DNA of 30,319 nt from Stutzerimonas stutzeri (GCA_002345575.1 DDVX01000024.1:1-30319); one strand, 5' to 3'; counted from the first letter of the stretch, positions 1-7,374 are shown. The notes: a model not told the origin generated them from the sequence alone. Program-made: numbers and translations.

Positions 1-104
1 CCCTTCCACGGCACCACCCGATCCATCTCGATCAGGAACAGCTCTTTGCGGGTCTGCTTACGCTTGCCGGCGTACTCGGCATCGGCGAAGGTCATCTGCT
101 TCAT
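1..104 (-). CDS. IS5-family transposase, N-terminal part (cut by window edge)
   Basis: The minus strand opens at an ATG (102-104) and reads MKQMTFADAEYAGKRKQTRK, then ELFLIEMDRVVPWK, before the window ends. This is the characteristic beginning of IS5-group DDE transposases, which cut and join the ends of their own insertion sequence. Only about 34 codons are visible, so catalytic residues and intactness cannot be judged. The gene points out of the window, away from the copper genes, so the insertion sequence forms the left border of the island here. The family call is from recall of the protein start, and I am confident of it. Confidence 0.88.
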   Translation of the reverse strand, partial: MKQMTFADAEYAGKRKQTRKELFLIEMDRVVPWK

Positions 105-180
105 CAGAAAACTCGGTGGGTGGCGTTCGGCTATTTTGCCAAAATCAGAAAGTCTTTTTCAGACTGTCCACAACTATTTC
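1..180 (-). mobile_element. End of an IS5-family insertion sequence
   Basis: The transposase start at 104 implies that the element's upstream terminal inverted repeat lies within roughly the next 80 bases. The stretch around 159-180 (CAGACTGTCCACAACTATTT) is the best candidate for the outer end. The other end and any target-site duplication are outside the window, so the exact boundary is inferred. Confidence 0.5.
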
Positions 181-237
181 ACCAACAAACGTGAAAATGT
201 AATGCACAAGTAAGGTTTACGACAGCTTCTTCTCCGT

Positions 238-256
238 AGGCTATTAGTAATAGCCT
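238..256. promoter_or_regulatory. Perfect dyad upstream of the redox operon
   Basis: AGGCTATT-agt-AATAGCCT is a perfect 8-bp inverted repeat with a 3-base loop, 67 bases before the first gene of the 323-4891 operon. It could be an operator or a 5'-leader hairpin. A TGTAA half-site at 199-202 and another at 261-265 lie close by, but neither forms the TTACA-N4-TGTAA dyad seen elsewhere in the window. Function is inferred from position only. Confidence 0.45.
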
Positions 257-322
257 GATCTGTAAGGTAGTTTTTCCTACGCCCACAGCCAAAGTCAGAA
301 AAACAACCATTAGGAGGTTGTC

Positions 323-847
323 ATGAGACCGCACCGACGCACACCCCTCGCTCCAATTTGCTTCGTGGGAATACTCCTCGCTGGGACGACGCTCGCTGAT
401 GATGACATGCACAAGAAGGATGCCATGCCAGGCGCCATGGGGCAGCAGCCCGCCAGCACCCCGGCGGCACCTCACGCTCCAGCGGCGCACCCTACCGATC
501 CGAAGTCCCCTGCTTCTCAGAATGCGCCCGCAACGCCCGATGCCATGGCCACGCACATGGAGGAGATGGCAGCCATGATGCGCGAACGGGGGCAAGCCAT
601 GGAGGCCATGGGCCGACAGATGCAGGAAGGCAGCATGCAGATGCATCAGCAGGCCATGGCGATGAAGGCTGGCGATGCCTCCGCGCATAAGGACATGGAC
701 ATGCCCGCCACGATGCAGCACATGCAGCAGATGAAGGAGGACATGGAGCACTGCGAGATGCAGATGCAGAAGGTCGACGCCACCATGCAGAAGATGGATT
801 CGAGCATGGGCGGGGGCATGGCCAAGAAGAAGATGGGCCATATGTAG
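323..847 (+). CDS. Exported Met/His-rich protein, putative periplasmic copper binder
   Basis: A 174-residue protein. Residues 1-25 form a plausible Sec signal peptide (basic start, hydrophobic core, cleavage near TLA-DD). A Pro/Ala-rich linker follows (about 35-75). The rest is a long predicted helical stretch, extremely rich in Met with scattered His and one Cys (for example MQEGSMQMHQQAMAMKAG). Such Met/His patterns bind Cu(I)/Ag(I) in periplasmic sponges, so a copper-binding role is inferred. I recognise no named domain. An AGGAGG Shine-Dalgarno at 312-317 supports this start. The stop is directly followed by the GTG of the next gene, so the two are translationally coupled. It is the first gene of the redox operon. 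Confidence 0.8.
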   Translation: MRPHRRTPLAPICFVGILLAGTTLADDDMHKKDAMPGAMGQQPASTPAAPHAPAAHPTDPKSPASQNAPATPDAMATHMEEMAAMMRERGQAMEAMGRQMQEGSMQMHQQAMAMKAGDASAHKDMDMPATMQHMQQMKEDMEHCEMQMQKVDATMQKMDSSMGGGMAKKKMGHM

Positions 848-3054
848 TGGAGGCCGCCGCGGTGCTGACGGAAGGCTTCGTGGGGTGGAAGCGAGTCGCC
901 GCCCTGGCCACGCTGGCGATGCTGCTGGCTCATGGAGCGGCCGGCGCTCAGTCGGCTGCTGATCCACACGCAGCCCATCCGCCAGACAAGACCGGCGGCA
1001 CGACGGCTGCGCAGCCGGACGCTGCCGGCACGTCATCGGCCCGGGACAGCGGCTCGATGGCTGGTATGCCGATGGGCACCACGCCGCCGGCTGGCGCGCC
1101 GATGGGCGATGACGATCACGCCGCGCATCATCCGGACAAGGCCGGAAGCATGGCGGTACCGCAGCCGGCGCCAGCCGATGGCATGCCGGCGCAAAGCAGC
1201 AGCTCGATGAACGGCATGCCGATGAGCGCCACACCGCCGGCTGACGCATCGGCGGGCGATGACGATCACGCCGCGCATCACCCGGACGCGACTGCCAGCA
1301 TGCCGGCTTCGAGTGGTGCATCGATGGCCGGTTCCATGGGCGGCATGATGGCCGGTTCCATGGGCGGCATGATGGACGACATGATGCGCGGCTGCCGCGG
1401 AGACGAGTGCGGTCGGGATCGGCGCCTCAACAAGCTGCTGTATCCGCAGCTGATGGCGCTGCCGGATCTACCGCCGGAGCGGCGCGCGAGCGTTGAGCAG
1501 CTCGCCCACCACCGGATGCACGAAGGGATCCAGCTATTGGCGTCCCTGTCGTCGGAGGCGTCGCACGCGGTCCAGCGCAACGACTACGGCGGCCTGCAGG
1601 AAGCATCCGACCGCATGCGCGTGGCCTGGGGCGAATTCGACAGCGGCTTGTCGGCCTACCGCGCACTGGCCGAAGGACAGGCGCCGCGGGGGATCGCGCT
1701 GGCGTGGTTCCGGCGCGAGATGAACCTGACCGATCCCCTGACCACGGCCCCGGCGCACGGCGTCTTCGGCCTGTCGGGCTTCCACTACTTCACGATGGCG
1801 TTGCTGCTGGCCTTTGCGCTGCTGGCCGCCTGGATGTACGTGGCGCGAACCCGACGCACGAATGCGGTCCTCGCCACGTTGCGCACCGGGGCACCGGTGC
1901 CTCCGGCCCCCGCCGCTGCGCCTCGTTCCGGTGTGGCGCCGGCCCCCGCGGCGTCCGTGTCTCCGGGCGTGCCGGCCGAGGGCGAGCCGCAGGCACGCGC
2001 ACCCGTGTCCACCATGGGCGGCTGGGTGGGCAAGCTGCGGGTCGCACGCGTCTTCCAGGAGACGCCCAAGGTCAAGACGTTTCGGCTGGCGCCAGTGGAG
2101 GGCGTGGGTGCGCTGCCGTTCGAGTTCGAGCCCGGCCAGTTCCTCACGCTTTCGGTGCATTCAGGCGGGAACCAGGTCAAGCGCTCGTATTCGATCGCTT
2201 CATCGCCATGCTGCCACGGCTGGTGCGACCTGACGGTCAAGCACGAAAGCGGCGGCATCGTCTCGGGTTACCTGCACGAGCAGGTGAAGGAAGGCGATCT
2301 CCTCGATGCGTCCGGCCCCTACGGCCGCTTCACCTTCCGCGGCGTCGAGTCCGACAGTGTCGTGTTCCTGGGCGGCGGCGTCGGCATCACGCCGCTGATG
2401 AGTTCCATCCGCTACCTGACCGACCAGAGCTGGAACGGCCGGATCGACCTGGTCTACGCCTGCAAGGACCTGGAAAGCGTGATCTTCCGCGACGAGCTGA
2501 ACCAACTCGCCCGCCGGCATCCGAACCTGCATGTGTCCATCGTGCTGAGCGACGAGTCATCGGCGGCATGGACCGGCCCGCGTGGGTTCATCACCGCCGA
2601 ACTGCTGGGGCAGATTCCGCAGATCCGTTCGCGCCGCATCCACTTGTGCGGTCCGTCGGTGATGATGGACGCGGTCCGCAACGAACTGGGCAAGCTGGGC
2701 ATCGACCTGGCGTCGGTTCATTCCGAGCTGTTCCTGAGCCCCTCCAGGACAGTGCCTCCCGGCCTGGAGGTGTCGGCGGGCGACACGGCGACGGCCGTCA
2801 CCTGCAGCTTCGAGCGGTCCGGAAAAAAGGCGCCGCTGGCGGCCGGCCAGACCGTTCTCGAGGCCGCCGAAGAGGTCGGCGTTCCGATCGAATATGCCTG
2901 CCGGCAGGGTTACTGCGGCCTCTGCAAGATCAAGCTGCTGTCGGGCGAGGTCACCATGGACGTGGACGACGGTCTGACGCCACTCGATCGTTCCTCGGGC
3001 GTGATCCTGGCCTGCCAGGCGAAAGCGTCGGCCGATATCTCGGTGGATGCGTAG
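847..3054 (+). CDS. Fusion: exported Met/His-rich domain, membrane helix, FAD/NAD(P)H reductase and 2Fe-2S ferredoxin
   Basis: A 735-residue fusion. Residues 14-35 are a signal-like hydrophobic segment (GAAGAQS). Residues 36-175 are rich in Met, His and Asp, including two DDDHAAHHPD copies and the tandem MAGSMGGM. Residues 195-290 look helical. Residues 314-334 form one membrane helix. A Pro/Ala linker follows, then a ferredoxin-reductase module: RSYSIAS (446-452) for FAD, GGGVGITP (509-516) for the nicotinamide nucleotide, CGPSVMM (601-607). The end is a plant-type 2Fe-2S domain with C685, C690, C693 and C723. Predicted topology puts the metal-binding part in the periplasm and the reductase in the cytosol. 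Electrons would go from NAD(P)H through FAD and Fe-S to the next gene's membrane protein. The GTG start overlaps the previous stop (TAGTG). The domain calls are firm; the combination is one I do not know from described systems. Confidence 0.85.
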   Translation: MEAAAVLTEGFVGWKRVAALATLAMLLAHGAAGAQSAADPHAAHPPDKTGGTTAAQPDAAGTSSARDSGSMAGMPMGTTPPAGAPMGDDDHAAHHPDKAGSMAVPQPAPADGMPAQSSSSMNGMPMSATPPADASAGDDDHAAHHPDATASMPASSGASMAGSMGGMMAGSMGGMMDDMMRGCRGDECGRDRRLNKLLYPQLMALPDLPPERRASVEQLAHHRMHEGIQLLASLSSEASHAVQRNDYGGLQEASDRMRVAWGEFDSGLSAYRALAEGQAPRGIALAWFRREMNLTDPLTTAPAHGVFGLSGFHYFTMALLLAFALLAAWMYVARTRRTNAVLATLRTGAPVPPAPAAAPRSGVAPAPAASVSPGVPAEGEPQARAPVSTMGGWVGKLRVARVFQETPKVKTFRLAPVEGVGALPFEFEPGQFLTLSVHSGGNQVKRSYSIASSPCCHGWCDLTVKHESGGIVSGYLHEQVKEGDLLDASGPYGRFTFRGVESDSVVFLGGGVGITPLMSSIRYLTDQSWNGRIDLVYACKDLESVIFRDELNQLARRHPNLHVSIVLSDESSAAWTGPRGFITAELLGQIPQIRSRRIHLCGPSVMMDAVRNELGKLGIDLASVHSELFLSPSRTVPPGLEVSAGDTATAVTCSFERSGKKAPLAAGQTVLEAAEEVGVPIEYACRQGYCGLCKIKLLSGEVTMDVDDGLTPLDRSSGVILACQAKASADISVDA
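1104..1280 (+). repeat. Two copies of a Met/His/Asp coding repeat
   Basis: The same 27 bases, starting GGGCGATGACGATCACG, occur at 1104-1130 and 1254-1280, and the similarity runs a few bases further. Both encode GDDDHAAHHPD within the periplasmic part of the fusion protein, followed a few residues later by Met. The 150-base spacing suggests an internal duplication of a metal-binding unit. Confidence 0.85.
1324..1371 (+). repeat. Perfect 24-bp tandem duplication
   Basis: Bases 1324-1347 and 1348-1371 are identical and encode MAGSMGGM twice, adding Met ligands to the exported domain of the fusion protein. This is a recent, unmutated duplication. Confidence 0.9.
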
Positions 3055-3744
3055 ATGCGCAACCAGGATCGCATCATCGCGACGATCATCTTCTCGATGC
3101 TGGTGGTCCTGTGGCTGGGTTTCCTGGTGCACCGCTCTTCCTTCTTCGCCGGAAGCCTCCTGGGTGGCGTGTTCGGCGTCGTAGGCGCGGCGTTCATGCT
3201 CGTCCCGCTCACCTACACCGTAATCAAGCGCAGCGCTACGCTGCGCCGCGCATTCACCAGGAAGCATGGCTTCGGCGCATTGCTGCAGGCGCACGTCTAT
3301 TTCGGCTTGGTAGGCGCGCTGTTGGCCATCCTCCATAGCGGGCACAAGTTCCAGAGTGCGCTCGGCGTCGCGCTGACGGCATCGATGCTGCTGAGCGTGC
3401 TCACTGGGTTCATCGGCCAGCATTACCTGCGCTACGTCGCGGAGAACATCCGCGAGAAGAAGGCGCAGATCGACGGGCTGTGGCGCCTTCTGGATGGGCA
3501 GTACTGGGCCTACGCGCAAGGACCAACAGCGGGCGTTGCCGGTACGCCCAAGGCCAGCGCCGAACTGCTGCCACTGGCATCCGCCGCCGCCGATCTGCAG
3601 TACTCGATCCAGTTCCAGGAGCGGGTGCGCAGGCTGTTCAACGCCTGGCTGTCGGCACACATCGCGTTCTCGATCATCTTCTATCTTCTGCTGGCGTTGC
3701 ATATCTGGGCTGGCATCTACTTCGGGTTGCGGTGGTTCAGATGA
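3055..3744 (+). CDS. Membrane protein with transmembrane histidines, putative haem b electron carrier
   Basis: A 229-residue protein with about five membrane helices (near 8-27, 33-55, 76-97, 103-122 and 201-224). Histidines fall in or at the ends of helices (H80, H94, H97, H123, H202, H216), as in ferric-reductase-like and cytochrome b561-like proteins where paired histidines hold haem b. I cannot assign a named family, so the haem role is inferred. The ATG follows the preceding TAG with no gap, and the gene's TGA overlaps the next ATG (ATGA). That places it between a cytosolic NAD(P)H reductase and a periplasmic multihaem cytochrome, the expected position for the membrane-crossing carrier. 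Confidence 0.75.
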   Translation: MRNQDRIIATIIFSMLVVLWLGFLVHRSSFFAGSLLGGVFGVVGAAFMLVPLTYTVIKRSATLRRAFTRKHGFGALLQAHVYFGLVGALLAILHSGHKFQSALGVALTASMLLSVLTGFIGQHYLRYVAENIREKKAQIDGLWRLLDGQYWAYAQGPTAGVAGTPKASAELLPLASAAADLQYSIQFQERVRRLFNAWLSAHIAFSIIFYLLLALHIWAGIYFGLRWFR

Positions 3745-4544
3745 GTCGAAAGGGAAAGATCCTCGCCGCGCTGCTCGCGGTCCTGGCGCCGGTGTCGGCA
3801 GTCGCACTGTGGACATACCTTCCGCAAATGCAGCGCGCCGCGACGTGGCAGAACATGGCCTCTCCGGGCCCCCTGTCCAGCGCACATGCGTTTCTCAAAG
3901 AGGACTGTGCGGCGTGCCACACGCCGGTGAAGGGCGTGGAGGACGCGACTTGCGTGGCCTGCCATGCAAACGAGACCGTCCTGGTCCAGCGACAACCGAC
4001 GGCATTCCATGCCGACATCGCCGGCTCGAACAACTGCGTGGCCTGCCACAAGGAACACGACGCCGGCCGCAGCCTGCGTGGTATGGACCATGCGGCTTTG
4101 ACCGACATCATCGTGCGATGGCTCGATCGGGCCCCGGAGGGTCATGAGGGGGCGGTGCTGCTCGCGCACCTCAAGGCACACCGGCCCGAGGCGCTGCCGG
4201 GCAACCTCTCGCTTGCCAACGGCATGACTTACAAGGAGACGCTGCTGGACTGTGCGAGCTGCCACAAGACCACCGACCCGCACGTCCAGGTCTTCGGAAA
4301 CGACTGCGCGACATGCCACGGCACGACCACATGGTCGATTGCCGAGTACCGGCATCCACCGCCGAGTTCCACCGAGTGCGGCCAGTGCCACCTCGCGCCG
4401 CTCAGCCACTACAAGGAGCACTTCGGAATGATGTCCAAGCCGATAGCGGGTGTCAGGAATGCGGAACCTGAGCAGTGCTATCTCTGCCACCAGACCACCT
4501 CATGGAACGATATTCGGGGAATAGGCATCTATGACCACCATTGA
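3741..4544 (+). CDS. Membrane-anchored heptahaem cytochrome c
   Basis: A 267-residue protein with an N-terminal signal anchor (residues 6-24, no clear cleavage site) and seven CXXCH haem-c sites starting at residues 56, 71, 99, 171, 189, 213 and 246 (CAACH, CVACH, CVACH, CASCH, CATCH, CGQCH, CYLCH). Additional histidines can serve as distal ligands. It should sit in the periplasm tethered to the inner membrane and take electrons from the upstream membrane protein. It is broadly like NapC/NrfH or cytochrome c3-type carriers, but I do not recognise a specific family. The ATG overlaps the previous stop. The longer open frame upstream is only read-through of the preceding gene. Confidence 0.9.
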   Translation: MSRKGKILAALLAVLAPVSAVALWTYLPQMQRAATWQNMASPGPLSSAHAFLKEDCAACHTPVKGVEDATCVACHANETVLVQRQPTAFHADIAGSNNCVACHKEHDAGRSLRGMDHAALTDIIVRWLDRAPEGHEGAVLLAHLKAHRPEALPGNLSLANGMTYKETLLDCASCHKTTDPHVQVFGNDCATCHGTTTWSIAEYRHPPPSSTECGQCHLAPLSHYKEHFGMMSKPIAGVRNAEPEQCYLCHQTTSWNDIRGIGIYDHH

Positions 4545-4555
4545 CGGGTGTTTCT

Positions 4556-4891
4556 ATGAACCTTGAGGCACCTCATGCAGCGATTGAGATCGCGGTGATC
4601 GGGTTCGAGATTGCAGGGGTGCTCGCTATAACTTTCGGAAGTTTCATAGCGCTCTATCGCTTTTTTTTCAATTACAAAGGGGCCGCATTGACGGATCGCT
4701 CCCGGTCATTACGGCAAGATATTGGCGGCGCGATTGTGCTAGGACTAGAATTCCTCGTTGCTGCCGATGTCATACGAACGGTTGTAATTGAGCCCTCGCT
4801 ACGAAACGTTGCAGTACTTGGTTTGATAGTACTTGTCCGAACATTTCTCAGCTACACGCTCCATATGGAAAATAAAAGCCGCGAGTCGTAG
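4556..4891 (+). CDS. DUF1622 family membrane protein
   Basis: A 111-residue integral membrane protein resembling the DUF1622 family: hydrophobic segments near residues 12-36, 55-78 and 82-103, an RSLRQDIGGAIVLGLEFLVA core and an arginine-rich loop. Function is unknown in the family. The ATG at 4556 is preferred; an in-frame TTG at 4541 is also possible and would overlap the cytochrome stop. The gene follows the heptahaem gene by 11 bases, so it is probably co-transcribed, but its base composition is clearly more AT-rich than the four genes before it. It may therefore belong to the recipient background. Confidence 0.75.
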   Translation: MNLEAPHAAIEIAVIGFEIAGVLAITFGSFIALYRFFFNYKGAALTDRSRSLRQDIGGAIVLGLEFLVAADVIRTVVIEPSLRNVAVLGLIVLVRTFLSYTLHMENKSRES

Positions 4892-4906
4892 GCACCCCTC
4901 GCGGCT
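4877..4906 (-). terminator. Stem-loop at end of the DUF1622 gene
   Basis: AGCCGCGAG (4877-4885) pairs perfectly with CTCGCGGCT (4898-4906) around a 12-base loop. On the minus strand it is followed by TTTTATT, so it fits as a rho-independent terminator for leftward transcription from the 5454 gene. It overlaps the end of the rightward gene and could act weakly both ways. Confidence 0.6.
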
Positions 4907-5124
4907 ATGTATGTACTACTAAGCACATCGCTCAGCTGGGCAGTTTCCCCAGACGGCCCCATGCCAGTACCCGCACCGATTCGCCATAAAAACGGCAAGG
5001 CTAGTAACGATTGTATTGCTGAAATGCTTATGACCACCGCCGCACCAGGAGCATGTCTCGGGCTGCGACTACCGCCTCGGACTCTTACGTTTATGCAGGC
5101 TTCGATGGGTCGATAGGTGGTGTC

Positions 5125-5454
5125 TTATCTCCGACAGTTCGTTCCGGCGACCCGATACTCAACAATCGCCAAATCACCCTTAGAGTCCTCATAGGTAATT
5201 TGGGCCGGCATCACATCGTTGCAGGTCATATCGGTTCGCGTGGTACGAATTACCTTGGCGATGTCCAACTTCATCCCATAACGATAATGGACAACTTCGG
5301 GAGGCTTCTTTCCGACAGAAGTAGCGTACTCCCGCATAGTATTTTCGTTCGCGCGTATCATTTCGCCATACTCGCGATCTGAGCTACCCTCTGCCAAGGA
5401 TAATGAGCTCACGCTCATAAAAAACACTGCTGCCGTAATCTTGAAAGCTTTCAT
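5125..5454 (-). CDS. Exported DUF2790 family protein
   Basis: A 109-residue protein with a Sec signal peptide cleaved near SLA-EG. The C-terminal half carries the DUF2790 signature (YRYGMKLDIAKVI, a C at 78, ITYEDSKGD, and a final GTNC at about residue 107), so C78 and C107 may form a disulfide. DUF2790 proteins are small periplasmic proteins of Pseudomonas, often beside metal-response genes; the biochemical role is not known to me. The segment after the signal (AEGSSDREYGEM) resembles the start of PtrA-like copper-induced proteins. An AGGAG ribosome site precedes the ATG, a TATAAT-like -10 lies at 5486-5491 (minus), and two candidate CopR dyads lie upstream. Confidence 0.85.
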   Translation of the reverse strand: MKAFKITAAVFFMSVSSLSLAEGSSDREYGEMIRANENTMREYATSVGKKPPEVVHYRYGMKLDIAKVIRTTRTDMTCNDVMPAQITYEDSKGDLAIVEYRVAGTNCRR

Positions 5455-5505
5455 AACCAGCTCCTAACTTAACGTGTGTGATGAAATTATAAGAGCGGCA
5501 AGCTG

Positions 5506-5539
5506 TTACTCATATGACACGGTAATTACACTGGTGTTA
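5506..5539. promoter_or_regulatory. Two candidate CopR dyads upstream of the DUF2790 gene
   Basis: TTACT-CATA-TGACA (5506-5519) and TTACA-CTGG-TGTTA (5526-5539) both fit the TTACA-N4-TGTAA pattern with one or two mismatches. The inner dyad ends 14 bases from the -10 (TATAAT on the minus strand, 5486-5491), placing it over the -35 region, as expected for an activator site. Confidence 0.55.
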
Positions 5540-6464
5540 TGAATCAAATTACCCAAGGATTAAGTGGGGCCGGTAGCATTCGAGCAAGCATAGCCATCCC
5601 GATTAATTGGCTCAGTTACCTAGCGGCCACACCATATGAAAATCATTCAGCCGTTGAGCTGGGGGTCGCAGGCGCTCAAGTTTTAAATTTGAGAGGCCCA
5701 TCCACGCAGCGCTTCTGGCTAGGACGGGCCGACGGGTGACAGGCGCCCCTCGGCTCTTGATGAAGGGGCATAGAACTGGCACTGCCGGAGCAGAGAACAG
5801 CATCGGCATCGACCAGGGGCGTATTCTCGATATGCGCCGCATCAGACTTTCCCGGCTCAAAGCTGGGATACTGACCGCTGCGATCTCAGACCAAAAGATG
5901 GGTCTCGTCGATCACATGCATCGCTTTGCGTGACGTCCGCGTTTGCAAGCTACCCGCGGCAATTATCGGTGCCTTTTGGAAGACATCACGAGGAAGACCA
6001 CATACTGCTCGACAATGACAGACTCAACTTGGTAATAGCCTATGTAGGAGGCGATAGCGGCGCGGCCATAAGGGGCGGCATTCAGAATGGCAATGGAGCT
6101 TCAAAACGCTGCGTATCGTCACACTTTTGGTCAGGGCCTCATATTCGCGGCAGAGAACGCGATCGCGATCGGCGGCATATCAGAGCGGACTGGTGGTTTT
6201 CCACAGCGACTGTAGTGATTTCGTAGCAGCACCACTGGGTCCCCCACAGACATTCGCTCAACTGGTGAAGTAGACGCCAACTGAATGTAAAAATTGTATG
6301 TGCTGTGGAAAAATTAAATCACTCGCTCATGTTGCTTTGAGCTGAGCCGAGAAGGCCGACTCAGCCCATTGTTGCATGACACGCTGTCAGGATCCTCCTC
6401 CCGTGTAAGGAGACGTTATGATCCGGCTTACCCCTGTGGCAGCTACTCAGAAATAACTTTCTTG
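5540..6464. other. Long stretch without a supported gene
   Basis: Short open frames exist on both strands, but none has a convincing start, ribosome site or recognisable protein. Two short plus-frame strings look alike (AGAENSIGIDQG near 5786 and FAAENAIAIGG near 6142), hinting at decayed coding DNA, but I cannot name a parent gene. A tiny frame at 6418-6456 (MIRLTPVAATQK) has a strong AAGGAG site in front of it. GCTGAG/CTCAGC near 6341-6366 can form a small hairpin. Confidence 0.4.
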
Positions 6465-6800
6465 TCATTTATTACCATGTGAGCGGTTGTTTATTTTGGC
6501 TGGCATTCCGCGGAACTCTACCGCGTGAAGTCGCCCGTCTGGAGTACGAATTTTTATTTCATATGGCCTAACATTTCCCTTAAGTGTGTTATTTATAGCT
6601 TTATTATCCGAACGCTCTTTATTCATAGGGGCCACACTCACCACCTCGCCGCGCTTCAGCAGATCCAGCATTACTTGGTGACCATCCCCAACAGTGTGAT
6701 CGTGCCGCATAGCACTTTCTTGTTCCGTGCCGGCGACGGCTGCGAAAGCTGCCGAAATTAGCGAAATCGTCACCAGTGCTTTACTAATTTGGTTCATCAT
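6465..6800 (-). CDS. Small exported protein, family A member 1 (unknown function)
   Basis: A 111-residue protein. The start reads MMNQISKALVTISLISAAFAAVAG, a typical signal peptide. The mature part shares with 6996-7289 and 21935-22234 the pattern MRHDHTVGDGHQVMLDLLKRGEVVSVAPM, then a variable loop, then YEIKIRTPDGRLHAVEFRG. His and Met near the mature N-terminus could bind metal, but this is inferred. Of the three it has the longest loop and a tail rich in Asn, His and Lys. AGAGGGAT in front of the tandem ATGs acts as ribosome site; either Met could be used. I do not recognise a named family. Confidence 0.75.
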   Translation of the reverse strand: MMNQISKALVTISLISAAFAAVAGTEQESAMRHDHTVGDGHQVMLDLLKRGEVVSVAPMNKERSDNKAINNTLKGNVRPYEIKIRTPDGRLHAVEFRGMPAKINNRSHGNK

Positions 6801-6919
6801 TTATCCCTCTTCCCCGATTTGCGTTTAAAAAACTATTGCTCGCTTTCTGTCTCAAACATCCCAAGTATAAACTGCACGTCTAGGGTTCCCTTAGCAAAGG
6901 GAAGCCTAAGCATCGATGA

Positions 6920-6952
6920 TTGTTGCAGGGTAAGTGCTGATACCTGCAACAA
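6920..6952. repeat. Perfect 10-bp inverted repeat between two paralogues
   Basis: TTGTTGCAGG (6920-6929) and CCTGCAACAA (6943-6952) are perfectly complementary around 13 bases. It lies 44 bases after the stop of the leftward 6996-7289 gene and upstream of 6465-6800. There is no T-run on either strand, so it may be a weak terminator, an mRNA stabiliser or an operator. Confidence 0.5.
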
Positions 6953-6995
6953 CCATAATCGTATTAATATCGCGGAGGTGTCCGTTAAAGTGGTA

Positions 6996-7289
6996 TCAGC
7001 CGTTTTTAACGCCTACTGGGGCACCGAGAAATTCGACCGAATGGACGACTCCGTCAGGGGTTTTAATTTTAATCTCATACGTTCTTACATCACTTCCGGA
7101 CACTGGTGAATTACCCATTGGGGTCACGCTTAGCACTTGCCCGGTTTTTAGCAGATTGACCATCACTTCATGACCATCGCCAACAGTATGGTCGTGTCTC
7201 ATGGGTTGATCGCCTTTATTTGCAGCGATGAGAAAAGGAGATGTAGCGGTTAGAACAAGGGCGATAACGAGCTTTTGCATGCTTTTCAT
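6996..7289 (-). CDS. Small exported protein, family A member 2 (unknown function)
   Basis: A 97-residue protein with a clear signal peptide (residues 1-23, ending FLIAA-NK) and the shared core MRHDHTVGDGHEVMVNLLKT, then SVTPMG, YEIKIKTPDGVVHSVEF and a C-terminal PVGVKNG. It is closely related to 21935-22234 (same ending, same TPDGVVHSVEF) and to 6465-6800. AGGAAA lies before the ATG. A candidate CopR dyad lies 72 bases upstream at 7361-7374. The compact size and beta-like core suggest a small periplasmic binding or regulatory protein; function is unknown. Confidence 0.78.
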   Translation of the reverse strand: MKSMQKLVIALVLTATSPFLIAANKGDQPMRHDHTVGDGHEVMVNLLKTGQVLSVTPMGNSPVSGSDVRTYEIKIKTPDGVVHSVEFLGAPVGVKNG

Positions 7290-7360
7290 TGTGCTTTCCT
7301 CAGTGTTGGGGCCTGATTTGAGTGTGGCGGGTGAATACTTACGGGATGCTGTCCCTAAAA

Positions 7361-7374
7361 TTACATTGGCGTAA
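7361..7374. promoter_or_regulatory. Candidate CopR dyad
   Basis: TTACA-TTGG-CGTAA matches TTACA-N4-TGTAA with one mismatch, upstream of the leftward small exported protein gene at 6996-7289. Confidence 0.5.

Noticed and set aside
179..1321. Long leftward open frame (about 380 codons) over the start of the redox operon
   Set aside because: It is the complement of high-GC coding DNA; its protein is Arg/His/Pro/Leu-rich low complexity with no family features, and the rightward genes have ribosome sites and clear domains.
1704..3338. 544-codon rightward frame overlapping the reductase fusion
   Set aside because: An out-of-frame shadow rich in Arg, Gly and Pro; the real frame holds the FAD, NAD and 2Fe-2S motifs.
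2557..3885. 442-codon leftward frame opposite the reductase and membrane protein
   Set aside because: Shadow frame in GC-rich DNA; no recognisable domain and no ribosome site.
5612..5860. 82-codon leftward frame containing PMLFSAPAV
   Set aside because: The resemblance to phage-type proteins is a few residues only and the frame lacks a ribosome site.
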